NCBI GenBank assembly: GCA_964512145.1
Contig: CAZEIM010000002.1
Coordinates: forward strand, 1-64,000
Length of the DNA: 64,000 nt
Source of the DNA: CAYOHR01 sp964512145
GTDB taxonomy: Bacteria; Bacteroidota; Bacteroidia; Flavobacteriales_G; JALEGO01
Direction of reading: 5' to 3'
Within the stretch, counting starts at the first letter, position 1. Every line of letters starts with the position of its first letter. The notes beneath the pieces are model-generated. The model made no database searches. It saw nothing but the letters and a program-made list of their open reading frames with translations, and was not told the origin of the DNA. Below are positions 17,104-26,907 of the stretch, in pieces. A program made the translations under genes and the position numbers.

Positions 17104-18729
17104 ATGTTTTTAAAACGAATACTTCAAAAAAAATCTATCCAAGATACTGAAAATCCTTCAGAAAACTCATCATTACAAAGAGTGCTAGGAGTTAAAGATT
17201 TAACCTTTTTTGGAATTGCAGCTATTATAGGGGCCGGAAGTTTTAGTAGTATGGGTACTGCATGTTATAATGGTGGGCCGGGTGTTATTTTACTATTTAT
17301 TATTTGTGCTATTGCCTGTGGTTTTACAGCGTTATGTTATGCCGAGTTTGCCTCAAGAGTACCAACATCTGGTAGTGCTTATACCTATGCTTATGTTTCT
17401 TTTGGAGAAATTTTTGCATGGCTAATTGGTTGGGCTCTGTTGATGGAATATAGTATAGGAAATATTTATGTCGCTTTTTCTTGGAGCGGTTATTTTACAA
17501 ATTTATTGCATGGCTTTGGAATACACACACCAGAATGGTTAACAACAAACTACAAATCAGCACATGCCGCATTCGAAAACAATTTTTTAGGAGAAGCCTA
17601 CAATGCATGGATTACTGCTCCTCAATTAGCTGGGTTAAAAATAATTTTTGACCTACCGGCATTATTAATAAATATTTCTATTACTGCTTTAGTATATGTA
17701 GGTATAAAAGAATCTCGTAATGCCAGTAATTTTATGGTATACGCCAAAATTGCCGTAGTATTATTGGTAATAATAGTAGGGATGTATTATATTGATTTTG
17801 ATAACTGGTCACCCTTTATGCCTAATGGCTTTAAAGGTGTAATGGGTGGTGTATCTGCCGTATTTTTTGCTTTTATTGGGTTTGATGCTGTATCTACACT
17901 ATCAGAAGAGTGCAAAAACCCACAAAAAGACTTACCTAAAGGAATGATATACTCCTTACTTATTTGTACAGCAATATATATTGCTCTATCCCTTGTTTTA
18001 ACCGGAATGGTTTCTTATCATCAACTTAACGTGAACGATCCATTGGCTGCCGTTTTTGAAATGAAAGGAGTAAAATGGATGCTATTTATTGTATCTATCG
18101 TAGCTGTAATAGCTATGACTAGTGTAATGTTAGTGTTTCAAATGGGACAACCGAGAATATGGATGAGTATGAGCCGTGATGGATTATTACCCAAAAAATT
18201 TTCTTCCGTGCACCCAAAATATAAAACACCAAGTTTTTCTACCATAGCAACAGGAATTGTAGTAGGAGTGCCCATATTGTTTACAGATGAAAATTTCGTA
18301 CTTGACTTTACAAGTATTGGAACTTTATTTGCCTTTGTTTTAGTTTGTGGCGGAGTATTATTATTACCTAAAGCAAAAGAAAAAAGCACTCAAAAATTTA
18401 ATTTACCATATATTAACGCACAATACATTTTACCTTTATTAGTATTTTGTTCGGCCTTTTTTTTATGGATCTATCAAAAAGATTTCATGGTGAATTTATT
18501 TACATCAAAAGAGAACATCCCTTTAATCATTTTTTTTATTGTTTGTGTGCTATTTAGCATTTTATCGTACGTAAAAAAATATTCTTTAATTCCAGTATTA
18601 GGCTTACTTTCATGCTGTTATTTATTAACCGGCATGGAGATTTCTAATTGGAAATGGTTTATTATATGGTTAAGTATTGGACTAGTTATTTATTTTATAT
18701 ATGGTTATAGAAAAGGAAATAAAAAGTAA
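17104..18729 (+). CDS. APC-superfamily amino acid permease (cationic amino acid transporter type)
   Basis: A 541-residue protein with about 13-14 hydrophobic segments. The first membrane segment carries the GIAAIIGAGSF motif of APC transporters (unwound TM1), followed by CYAEFASRVPTSGSAYTY, and TM6 contains FFAFIGFDAVSTLSEE, both typical of the CAT/YfnA branch. It imports amino acids in symport or exchange; the substrate is not predictable from sequence alone. It is a single gene with its own promoter and convergent with the nuclease gene 33 bases downstream. Confidence 0.9.
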   Translation: MFLKRILQKKSIQDTENPSENSSLQRVLGVKDLTFFGIAAIIGAGSFSSMGTACYNGGPGVILLFIICAIACGFTALCYAEFASRVPTSGSAYTYAYVSFGEIFAWLIGWALLMEYSIGNIYVAFSWSGYFTNLLHGFGIHTPEWLTTNYKSAHAAFENNFLGEAYNAWITAPQLAGLKIIFDLPALLINISITALVYVGIKESRNASNFMVYAKIAVVLLVIIVGMYYIDFDNWSPFMPNGFKGVMGGVSAVFFAFIGFDAVSTLSEECKNPQKDLPKGMIYSLLICTAIYIALSLVLTGMVSYHQLNVNDPLAAVFEMKGVKWMLFIVSIVAVIAMTSVMLVFQMGQPRIWMSMSRDGLLPKKFSSVHPKYKTPSFSTIATGIVVGVPILFTDENFVLDFTSIGTLFAFVLVCGGVLLLPKAKEKSTQKFNLPYINAQYILPLLVFCSAFFLWIYQKDFMVNLFTSKENIPLIIFFIVCVLFSILSYVKKYSLIPVLGLLSCCYLLTGMEISNWKWFIIWLSIGLVIYFIYGYRKGNKK

Positions 18730-18762
18730 TATTTATATTTCAAATTTTGATTTATAGTCATT

Positions 18763-20121
18763 TTATATAGTAGGCCCTGAATCCACAACACTTTCAAGAG
18801 AACTTTGCAATGATGTAGGTAATTCGTTTAATATATCTAATCCGGTTTGGGCTTCAATATCATCTACACTAACTCTAAAACTCCCCCAATTTAAAGGCCC
18901 AACTACTTGATTGTTAGGTATTATTACAGATATAACTCTAGTGTTTGCAGAAATTCTGTATAAATCATTAGAACCATTAGGTAACATTACAATTACTTTC
19001 CAAATTTTTTCAGGAACATTAATAGCACCATAATTTATGTTGGTTTGATATCCATTTGAACCTACACCACCACTTCCAATAGTTCCTGAGTAAATATACA
19101 TTTCATAGCCTTGAATTACATCTAATGCCTTTTGTTGGCAATAAAGTTCTAGTTTTCGCCAAATTTGTTGATTATTTATAGGAGCTTGGGGAAAAATATT
19201 AGTCATATAGAATGTCGCTTGATTTTCTATTGCATCTGCATCTCTATCATCAGAAGGACAAATATGTCCTCTATCAAAACCCGTACCTGTATAATGTGAT
19301 GTTTTAGGACTAAAAAATTTTATTGGTAAAGTAACATCTTCTATAAATTTTGTTGCACGAGCGGCACCACCTTTCCATGCTTTACTTAAATGCCATGAAA
19401 CCCAGTTCGCATGACCCTTTGAGTTATTGTATGATAAAACATATTCATTTTTTAACATTAAATAATTATTTGCCATAACCAAGCTTGAAGTAGCATTTGA
19501 CGGATTACCAAGCAATAAATTTTCATCTCTAGAAGGCGTTGGGTTATTTTCTTCAACTAATATATTATCAATATTTAACCTTCCTCCACCAGTTTTTTGA
19601 ATTTTAATTTGGATATTTCCATAAATATTTAAGCCTATTTTCTCAGTAATCAAAACAGCTGAGTTAGTAGTAAATGATTTTAAAATCACCCATGATAATC
19701 CATTATCAATAGAATATTGAATATTCCATGTTGATGAACTCTCTGTATTATATTTCGCGTGAGTAATACTTATTAAACTTGCTCCTTTTGAATATAATGA
19801 TGTTAAAGTTAAACTACCATTATTTTGTACTCTTAAACATTTATTTCCAATTTTCTTATCAAATTTAGTTGCTCCAATTAATGCGTCATTAAATAACCAA
19901 GTACCTGAGCTTAAAGTTAGAGTTGCCGTTGAATAGTTTGATTTACTAGCATTTTCAAAATCTTCAAATAACTGTTGTAATTTTTTTTGAGAAGAATTTT
20001 TATTGTTTAAAATTGGTGTAATTGCTTGTTCCTCAATTATAGGTTCAATATCTTTTTTACAAGATTCTACTCCAAAAATTATTATTGTAATAAACACCAA
20101 ATAGTATAAAGTTTTTCTCAT
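18763..20121 (-). CDS. Lipoprotein DNA/RNA non-specific endonuclease with N-terminal jelly-roll-like domain
   Basis: Lipobox VESC (Cys21) followed by KKDIEP, a charged stretch like the surface-export signal of Bacteroidota lipoproteins. Residues ~55-195 are a beta-rich choice-of-anchor-type domain (YNTESSSTWNIQYSIDNG...LNIDNILVEE). Residues ~205-445 are a beta-beta-alpha-metal nuclease with the signature FDRGHICPSDDRDA and the Mg-binding Asn in NIFPQAPINNQQIW. It would degrade external nucleic acids at the cell surface for nutrients or biofilm turnover; this localisation is inference. It stands alone, with 177 bases without a gene ahead of it; nothing recognisable is in that stretch. Confidence 0.9.
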   Translation of the reverse strand: MRKTLYYLVFITIIIFGVESCKKDIEPIIEEQAITPILNNKNSSQKKLQQLFEDFENASKSNYSTATLTLSSGTWLFNDALIGATKFDKKIGNKCLRVQNNGSLTLTSLYSKGASLISITHAKYNTESSSTWNIQYSIDNGLSWVILKSFTTNSAVLITEKIGLNIYGNIQIKIQKTGGGRLNIDNILVEENNPTPSRDENLLLGNPSNATSSLVMANNYLMLKNEYVLSYNNSKGHANWVSWHLSKAWKGGAARATKFIEDVTLPIKFFSPKTSHYTGTGFDRGHICPSDDRDADAIENQATFYMTNIFPQAPINNQQIWRKLELYCQQKALDVIQGYEMYIYSGTIGSGGVGSNGYQTNINYGAINVPEKIWKVIVMLPNGSNDLYRISANTRVISVIIPNNQVVGPLNWGSFRVSVDDIEAQTGLDILNELPTSLQSSLESVVDSGPTI

Positions 20122-20298
20122 AATTTTTTTTATGTTAAATTATAAGAAACTTAAACACAGTACAATAGTAAATAAGATGCTAACGCGTTATTATTTAGTT
20201 AATTAAGTGAAAAAAATGTTAAATCAACTAAGAGCAAATGTTTCTATGTGTTATACAAATAAATAATATAGTTCATTATTTATATTTTCTCATTAAAT

Positions 20299-22728
20299 TT
20301 ATTCTTTAATTATTCTTTGGCTATCTTCTTCTAAACCAGTTTTTCGCTGTTGAACTTTAGCTTTTTCACTGCCTAAAATATAATTAAGGTTAATTTTAAA
20401 CTGCCTGCTCTCCCATCCTCCCTTTGAATCTACTACCATGCCATTAATATTTGACTCGATATGCCATTGAGAAGTGAAAAATAAATCGGTAAAAGAAATT
20501 CTTATACTTCCTTTACGCTGTAATATCTTTTTCTGAAATCCTACATCCATGGCTCCCATTGGAAAAGCTTTCATATTGCCTTCCCAAATCCCTCCCGATG
20601 AATACCACCCACTTACTTCCATATTTATTTTCCAGGGTAACGTAAACGTATTTTGCATATAAAATCCTGCATATTTTGCAGAAAGATTCACAATATTTCC
20701 ATTCCCCAAATCTCCTTCATTTGTAGTATAATTCATCCAAATATTGGTATATAAAAACCACCATTTTTTAATAGGTATACTAAAATTAGGACTTAGATAA
20801 TAATTTTTCTGAGTTTGTAAGTTTTCGGTAGTTTGTATGGTTGAATTGCTTCCAAAAGGAATTAATACATCTGCATTAAAATTTTGTATTTGAGTATAAC
20901 CTGTACTTAAAGTTATTAAACCTTTATACAAATATGTTATTTCAATATTATTTGAAAATTGTGGTTGCAAAAATGGATTTCCTTTTCTGTATGTAAGTTC
21001 ATCAAGCTTATATTCAAAAGGATTTAGTGATTGATAATCAGGTCTATTAATCCTTCTGCTATAATTTAATCCGATGCTATTACTCGAATTTACTTCATAA
21101 CTTAAGCCAAGTGTAGGGAAAAAATTCCCATAATTTCGCTCTACCTTTTTATCCTGAGTATTTTGAAAGCTGATTAAATCACCCAAAGAATATGTATATT
21201 CATACCGAATACCGGTTTGAATATTTAATTTTTCAACTTGTTTTTGAAACATAGCATACCCGGCATATACATTTTCGAAATATGAAAAATCATTCGATCT
21301 ATTGGTATTTAAAAGCACTGTATTTCCATAAACATCTAAAAAATCGAATGAATTATTTGTTCGAGTATACGTTATTTTACTTCCAATACTTAACCTGCCA
21401 TTTAAAATATTTTGTTCATAATCTGCTTTTGCTGAATATAAAAAAATAGAAGTATATATGTCGTTTTTAAAATGGATAATGTTATTTAATATCTTGTTAT
21501 TAATCGTATAAAACAAGTTATTATTATCACTTAATTCATTTAATAAAAAAGAGTTATAATCCAAATCAAGTGTAAAAGCTCTATCTAAACTGTCTTTATA
21601 TCGGTAATTTGCATTATACGAAAGATTGTTTCTTTTAGAAATGTTTCGAGCATCCGTAATCATAACCTCATCAGGAAAATATAAAGTCTCTCCAATATTT
21701 GTTGTTCCATTGTTATTCCATATATTTTCGGGCATAATATTGCCGGAGATTAATATCCCCAGTGTATGATTTTTATTTATTTTATAATCTATTCCAGACT
21801 TATAATTATGCGATATCCTGTCTGAGCGTTGTGTACTTTTTCCTATATAATAAACATCCAATAAATTTCTTTCTATATTTTGAAAATTACGAGTTATACG
21901 TTTATTATACCCATAGTTTATAAAAACATTCCAAGAGTTTTTTTTATAATTAGCAGTAATTGAACCATCGTATTTTGGATAAAAACCTTGAGCGTAGCTT
22001 GAATTAATAATAGCATTAGCATGATCTTTTTGCATTTTTTTTAATCGTATATTAATAATTCCTGCATTTCCTTGAGCATCATACTTAGAAGACGGATTGC
22101 TAATAATCTCAATATGCTCGATTTGTGAAGAATTTAACGATTGTAAATATGTTGCTAAATCTTCACTGCTCAAAATACTTCTCTTGTCATCGATATACAC
22201 AATTACCCCACTTTTACCTTTTAGTGAAATATTATTATTGTTATCAATAGTAATTCCAGGTGCTTTTCTTAATAGCTCTAGCGCATCAGAGCCACTAGCA
22301 TTTATAGTACCTTCAACATTAAACAATACTTTATCCGGTTTTACTTCTATAAGTGGTTTAATGGCAGAAACTTCTATTTCTAATAATTGCTGGGTGTTTT
22401 TTTGTAAGCGTATAGTATCAAAAGTAAATATACTGTTCTCTTCAACCGTAAAAACATTTGAAGTATATGTATTAAATCCAATAAAAGATATTTTTAAAAA
22501 ATACTGTTTAGAAAGAACATTTTCAAATTCAAAATATCCTTCTATATCACTAGTAGTTGCTTTATAAAGCTGAGAATCTAGGTTGTTCAATAAAGTTACC
22601 GTTGCAAATGGAACCAACTCATGATCATTATCTACAATAAAACCTTTTACTGATGAGCGTTGAGTGAATACTAGATTCACTAAAAATAACCAAAAAACGA
22701 ACATAAAAAATAATCTCATAAACATCAT
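20299..22728 (-). CDS. TonB-dependent-receptor-like outer membrane beta-barrel protein
   Basis: Signal peptide ending VFT|QRS; an in-frame ATG at 22719 may be the true start. Residues ~22-105 are a carboxypeptidase-regulatory-like domain (SVKGFIVDNDHELVPFATV), ~115-215 a plug domain (LLRKAPGITIDNNNNISLKGKSGVIVYID, here only in part) and the rest a barrel of the family-14 outer-membrane beta-barrel type with a FFPTLGLSYEV...SRRINRPDYQ landmark. The length of 809 aa is normal. No SusD partner is nearby. It starts 1 base after the GH3 gene and is likely the last gene of the cysS run. The substrate is unknown. Confidence 0.87.
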   Translation of the reverse strand: MMFMRLFFMFVFWLFLVNLVFTQRSSVKGFIVDNDHELVPFATVTLLNNLDSQLYKATTSDIEGYFEFENVLSKQYFLKISFIGFNTYTSNVFTVEENSIFTFDTIRLQKNTQQLLEIEVSAIKPLIEVKPDKVLFNVEGTINASGSDALELLRKAPGITIDNNNNISLKGKSGVIVYIDDKRSILSSEDLATYLQSLNSSQIEHIEIISNPSSKYDAQGNAGIINIRLKKMQKDHANAIINSSYAQGFYPKYDGSITANYKKNSWNVFINYGYNKRITRNFQNIERNLLDVYYIGKSTQRSDRISHNYKSGIDYKINKNHTLGILISGNIMPENIWNNNGTTNIGETLYFPDEVMITDARNISKRNNLSYNANYRYKDSLDRAFTLDLDYNSFLLNELSDNNNLFYTINNKILNNIIHFKNDIYTSIFLYSAKADYEQNILNGRLSIGSKITYTRTNNSFDFLDVYGNTVLLNTNRSNDFSYFENVYAGYAMFQKQVEKLNIQTGIRYEYTYSLGDLISFQNTQDKKVERNYGNFFPTLGLSYEVNSSNSIGLNYSRRINRPDYQSLNPFEYKLDELTYRKGNPFLQPQFSNNIEITYLYKGLITLSTGYTQIQNFNADVLIPFGSNSTIQTTENLQTQKNYYLSPNFSIPIKKWWFLYTNIWMNYTTNEGDLGNGNIVNLSAKYAGFYMQNTFTLPWKINMEVSGWYSSGGIWEGNMKAFPMGAMDVGFQKKILQRKGSIRISFTDLFFTSQWHIESNINGMVVDSKGGWESRQFKINLNYILGSEKAKVQQRKTGLEEDSQRIIKE

Positions 22729-22729
22729 A

Positions 22730-24232
22730 TTATAAAGAAAACCTTTTTAAAAAATCAGCCATTTTTCTATCGTTCGCTAATCTGGGTGGTTTATTTTGTC
22801 CTCCAAGTTTTCCATTACTTTTCATAAATTCAATAAATGCTCCTTTTTTTACGGGCTGAATTTTTAATGCTTGTAAAATATTCCCTTGAATTAAATCTTT
22901 ATAATACGTATTTTTTTCTTGCATAAAACGATCTAGTGATATTGCAAATTGATCGATATTAGCAGGTGTTTTATTAAATTCAATAAACCATTCATGATAA
23001 GGTAGTTCATTTTGCTCTGGGTTAACCTGTGGTGCAACATGAAAATCTGAAATTTCAGCATATTGTATTCGAACGGTTTCTCTCAAAGCAAACTCTACTT
23101 CCTCTGCTATTACATGTTCCCCAAAAGCTGAGGTAAAATGCTTAATACGACCGGTAACAACAATTCTATAGGGATTTTTTGAAACAAATTTTATAGTATC
23201 TCCTATATTGTATCCCCATAATCCGGCATTGGTGTTTAATATTATAGAATAATTTTTATCGAGCTCAACTTCCTCAATACTTAATCGAATGGGTGTTTTA
23301 CTTTGTAATTCTTCAACAGGAATAAACTCATAAAAAATTCCCTCATTTAAAATTAATAACATTCCTGGTTCGTTTTGAATATCTTGGAATGCTATAAATC
23401 CTTCTGATGCAGGAAATAATTCAACCGAATCAACTTTTTTACCGACCAATCTTTCAAAAATTGTTCTGTATGGCTCAAAATTCACGCCTCCATATACAAA
23501 TAAAGAAAAATAAGGAAAAACCTCTTCAATAGTATTTTTCCCGGTGTATTCAAGTAACTTTTCAAAATACATCTCAACCCACGGGGGTATACCACTTATT
23601 AAGGTCATTTTTTGAGTCGAAGTTTCCTGTACAATAGCATCTACTTTTTTTTCCCAGTCTTCGATACAATTGGTTTTGTAAGAAGGCATTCTGTTTTTTT
23701 GTAAATATGCGGGAACATGATGTGCAACAATTCCTGAAAGCCTCCCGGTTGGAATACCAAAACTGTTATCAAGTAGTGGACTGCCCTGCAAAAAAATCAT
23801 TTTACCATCTACAAATTTATGATTTCCAGAAACAGCAATATAGTTTAATAAAGCATTTCGTGCAGAGGAAATATGATTATGAATAGACTCTTTACTGATG
23901 GGAATATATTTTGTGCCAGAAGTAGTGCCAGAAGTTTTACAAAAATATATGGGCTTTCCGGGCCATAAAACATCATACGTATCTCCTTCAATTATTTGCT
24001 TAATGTAGGGTGAAATAGCCTCATAATCTCTTATGGGCACACTTTTTTTAAATTGTGAGTAATTTTTTATGTCCTTAAATCCGTGCTCATTTCCAAATTT
24101 TGTGTGTTTAGCTTTATCTAAAAGGTATTTAAAAACATTTTGTTGAGTTTCTAATGGCCGATTACTCCAAGCCTTAATAACTCTTTTAGTATAATTTGCA
24201 TAGGGTATGCTTAATAAAGATTTAATTGACAT
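22730..24232 (-). CDS. GH3 (auxin-responsive promoter) family acyl-adenylate-forming protein
   Basis: A 500-residue protein of the GH3 family, ANL-type enzymes that in plants couple amino acids to jasmonate or auxin. Visible landmarks are the ATP-binding TSGTTSGTKYIPIS loop, the central YGGVNFEPYR and LFPASEGFIA motifs, and the late LNTNAGLWGYNIGDTI and VTGRIKHFTSAFGEH motifs. Homologues are common in Bacteroidota but their substrates are not established. Placed between the glutaminyl cyclase gene (6 bases) and the barrel gene (1 base), so probably co-transcribed. Confidence 0.93.
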   Translation of the reverse strand: MSIKSLLSIPYANYTKRVIKAWSNRPLETQQNVFKYLLDKAKHTKFGNEHGFKDIKNYSQFKKSVPIRDYEAISPYIKQIIEGDTYDVLWPGKPIYFCKTSGTTSGTKYIPISKESIHNHISSARNALLNYIAVSGNHKFVDGKMIFLQGSPLLDNSFGIPTGRLSGIVAHHVPAYLQKNRMPSYKTNCIEDWEKKVDAIVQETSTQKMTLISGIPPWVEMYFEKLLEYTGKNTIEEVFPYFSLFVYGGVNFEPYRTIFERLVGKKVDSVELFPASEGFIAFQDIQNEPGMLLILNEGIFYEFIPVEELQSKTPIRLSIEEVELDKNYSIILNTNAGLWGYNIGDTIKFVSKNPYRIVVTGRIKHFTSAFGEHVIAEEVEFALRETVRIQYAEISDFHVAPQVNPEQNELPYHEWFIEFNKTPANIDQFAISLDRFMQEKNTYYKDLIQGNILQALKIQPVKKGAFIEFMKSNGKLGGQNKPPRLANDRKMADFLKRFSL

Positions 24233-24238
24233 GATGCG

Positions 24239-25231
24239 TTATTCATTATACAATACTTCTAATAATGTTTGTCCAACTGCCTTTAAAGTATTTTTGTCAA
24301 TAATACTCATATTATCGGATTGTTTATGGTGAAAATCGCCAAAATCATGCTTATTAACATCATAGTGAATAATATCAATACTAGGAATTTTTGCAATCGT
24401 ATTTACATACAAATGATCGTCTGTTATACCATAAAAATCTACCTCTTGGGTAAAATACATATCATATCCCATTTTTCGTGCAGTACTCCATACTTTCTCT
24501 ACCACATCTGCGGCATATTTCATTGAATGGCCTTCCTTAGGAAATACAGCGTCTTTTGCACCAACCATATCAAGTAATATACCGTATTTAGGTTGATAAC
24601 CAGTCCAAGGAATATTTTTTGACCAATACTGGGAACCTAAACACCAAGTGTCTGATTTTGAGTTTATCATACTTTCTTGATGCTGCCCATAATCTTCCGC
24701 ATCAAAAAACACAAAATCAACTCCAACAGATGGCCCCTTTTCGGTATCAGAAATTAAACGAGCTATTTCTAACAACACTCCTACACCACTGCCTCCATCA
24801 TTGGCTCCATCAAATGTTTTTGTTTTATTTTTTTCATCTCTATCAGAAAAAGGACGCGTATCCCAGTGAGCAAACAACAAAATTCTTTCTGATAATTCGG
24901 GCTTATATCTCGCCATAATATTTTTTATTTGCAAAACACCTCCGTTATATGCTGTAACTTTTGTCTCTTGGATTTCTGTTAATAGACCAAACTCTTTGAG
25001 CTTATTCTCTAAATATATTGCGCACTCAATATGAGATTTAGAATTAGGAATTCGTGGCCCAAAATCTACTTGCTTTTGAATATAGTAGTAAGCTGAATCG
25101 GCATTAAAATCGGGAGTAGGTTTTTTTGTATCATTTTTTGTATTATATACCTGAATAGGTTTATTTTCTTCTGTATTGCATGAACCTAATAAGTATATAA
25201 TTAGGAGCACATAAAAATAATTAAGCTTCAT
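24239..25231 (-). CDS. Glutaminyl-peptide cyclotransferase (animal-type, M28 fold), lipoprotein
   Basis: Converts N-terminal Gln of exported proteins to pyroglutamate. Lipobox LGSC (Cys18) then NTEEN. The zinc site is seen in AHWDTRPF, GANDGGSGVG, FFDAEDYG and ITDDHLY; the single DDH at the last site and the LLDMVGAKDA strand are the glutaminyl cyclase pattern rather than aminopeptidase M28. Length is 330 aa, as in the Porphyromonas type. Many signal peptides in this window leave Gln at +1, giving it obvious substrates. It overlaps cysS by 11 bases. Confidence 0.85.
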   Translation of the reverse strand: MKLNYFYVLLIIYLLGSCNTEENKPIQVYNTKNDTKKPTPDFNADSAYYYIQKQVDFGPRIPNSKSHIECAIYLENKLKEFGLLTEIQETKVTAYNGGVLQIKNIMARYKPELSERILLFAHWDTRPFSDRDEKNKTKTFDGANDGGSGVGVLLEIARLISDTEKGPSVGVDFVFFDAEDYGQHQESMINSKSDTWCLGSQYWSKNIPWTGYQPKYGILLDMVGAKDAVFPKEGHSMKYAADVVEKVWSTARKMGYDMYFTQEVDFYGITDDHLYVNTIAKIPSIDIIHYDVNKHDFGDFHHKQSDNMSIIDKNTLKAVGQTLLEVLYNE

Positions 25232-26693
25232 ATTTCCAAGTTGTTCCTTCTTTTGAATCTTGAAGGATGATATTAATTTGCTTTAATTTATCCCGAATAG
25301 CATCCGATGTTGAATAATCCTTTTTATTTTTAGCTTCCTGTCTGAGTTCAACCAAAACAGACATTAACTTATCGGTCATTTCGTGTGTATTTTCTTTAAT
25401 TGTTTCAAGACCTAAAATATCAAAAATAAAAGTATGTAAGGTCTCTTTGAATATATTATAATCATTTTCTGATATTGTTAAATGTTTGTTTTCCAGCAAA
25501 TGAACCCATTTTACTGCTTCAAATACATGAGCAATCACCATAGGAGTATTAAAGTCATCATTCATACTGGAATATAAATTTTGCTGAAATTTCCTTACAT
25601 CAATTTCTTCACTTGTTTTTTCAGAATAATTCACTTTGGATAGTATTTGTATTGCATTCATCATCCGTTTATAAGCTTTTTCTGAAGCATCTAACGCTTC
25701 ATTAGAAAAATCCAGAGTACCTCTGTAATGAGCCTGAAGCATAAAAAAACGAATAGTCATAGGAGTGTAAGCTCTATGTAATAAAGGATGTTTACCTGAA
25801 AAAAATTCGTCTAATGTAATAAAATTGCCTAATGATTTTCCCATTTTTTGACCATTTATGGTTATCATATTATTGTGTAACCAATATTTAACGGGTTCAA
25901 CATGATTACATGAAATAGATTGCGCTATCTCACATTCGTGGTGAGGAAAAAGTAAATCTAATCCCCCTCCATGTATATCAAACTGAATTCCTAGGTATTT
26001 AGCACTCATAGCTGAACATTCAATATGCCAGCCGGGGAAACCTTCACTCCATGGAGAAGGCCATCGCATAATATGTTCCAAACTTGCCTTTTTCCATAAA
26101 GCAAAATCTGCAGCGTGGCGTTTTTCTTTCTGGCCATCTAACTCTCTGGTTTCTGCCAACAAATCTTCTAGTATTCTGCCAGATAATATTCCGTATTGGT
26201 GTTGTAATGAATATTTATGTACATCAAAATAAACCGAACCATTTACTTCATAAGCAAAGCCACTTTTTATGATATTTTTAATCATTTCTATTTGCTCAAT
26301 AATATGTGCTGATGCACGAGGCTCAATATCAGGCGGTAACACATTTAATTGAGACCTGTTTCGGTGGTACTTTACGGTATAATTTTGTACTACTTCCATA
26401 GGCTCTAACTGTTCCAGTCTTGCTTTTTTCTGTATCTTATCCTCCCCTTCATCCGCATCGTTTTCCAAATGACCTACATCGGTGATATTTTTAACAAATC
26501 TCACTTTATACCCTACATGCACTAAATACCTACGAATAACATCAAACGTAACTTCAGGACGAGCATGTCCTAAATGTGCATCTCCATAAACAGTAGGCCC
26601 ACAAACATATATTCCAACGTAAGGGGGTGTAATTGGATTAAAAGGTTCCTTTTGTTTAGTTAATGTATTATAAACCGTAATTTTTTGATTCAC
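25221..26693 (-). CDS. cysS: Cysteinyl-tRNA synthetase
   Basis: Class I aminoacyl-tRNA synthetase charging tRNA-Cys. The N-terminal Zn-site Cys lies in YVCGPTVYGDAHLGHARP, which also holds the HIGH-type motif; the other zinc ligands are in HIECSAMS and HHECE; the KMSKS motif is KMGKSLGN. Length of 490 aa is normal. First gene of a minus-strand run with glutaminyl cyclase, GH3 and the outer-membrane barrel. The 214-base upstream gap contains the promoter for the divergent gene; no exact -7 box for cysS was seen. Confidence 0.97.
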   Translation of the reverse strand: MNQKITVYNTLTKQKEPFNPITPPYVGIYVCGPTVYGDAHLGHARPEVTFDVIRRYLVHVGYKVRFVKNITDVGHLENDADEGEDKIQKKARLEQLEPMEVVQNYTVKYHRNRSQLNVLPPDIEPRASAHIIEQIEMIKNIIKSGFAYEVNGSVYFDVHKYSLQHQYGILSGRILEDLLAETRELDGQKEKRHAADFALWKKASLEHIMRWPSPWSEGFPGWHIECSAMSAKYLGIQFDIHGGGLDLLFPHHECEIAQSISCNHVEPVKYWLHNNMITINGQKMGKSLGNFITLDEFFSGKHPLLHRAYTPMTIRFFMLQAHYRGTLDFSNEALDASEKAYKRMMNAIQILSKVNYSEKTSEEIDVRKFQQNLYSSMNDDFNTPMVIAHVFEAVKWVHLLENKHLTISENDYNIFKETLHTFIFDILGLETIKENTHEMTDKLMSVLVELRQEAKNKKDYSTSDAIRDKLKQINIILQDSKEGTTWKYEA

Positions 26694-26828
26694 AAATAAA
26701 AATTTGTTGCTAAATTAAGAAACTTTTCAGGCATACAAAGCGTAATAGTGACAATTAAAAAAATCAACTCTTATGAAAAATAAATTTTATACAGCAAATG
26801 CCATCACAAAAATAAATAATCCTTATAT

Positions 26829-26859
26829 TTTGGTTTTGAATTCTATATATATATATTTG
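26829..26859 (+). promoter_or_regulatory. Consensus Bacteroidota promoter with a (TA)6 tract
   Basis: TTTG at 26829-26832, exactly 19 bases, then TATATTTG at 26852-26859. The spacer and the -7 box share a (TA)6 tract (26844-26855). The predicted start near 26866 gives a 42-base leader to the ATG at 26908. Confidence 0.8.
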
Positions 26860-26907
26860 GCAAGGTAATTGCGTTTAATTTGAATAAATAATTTTTAAAT
26901 TTACCAT

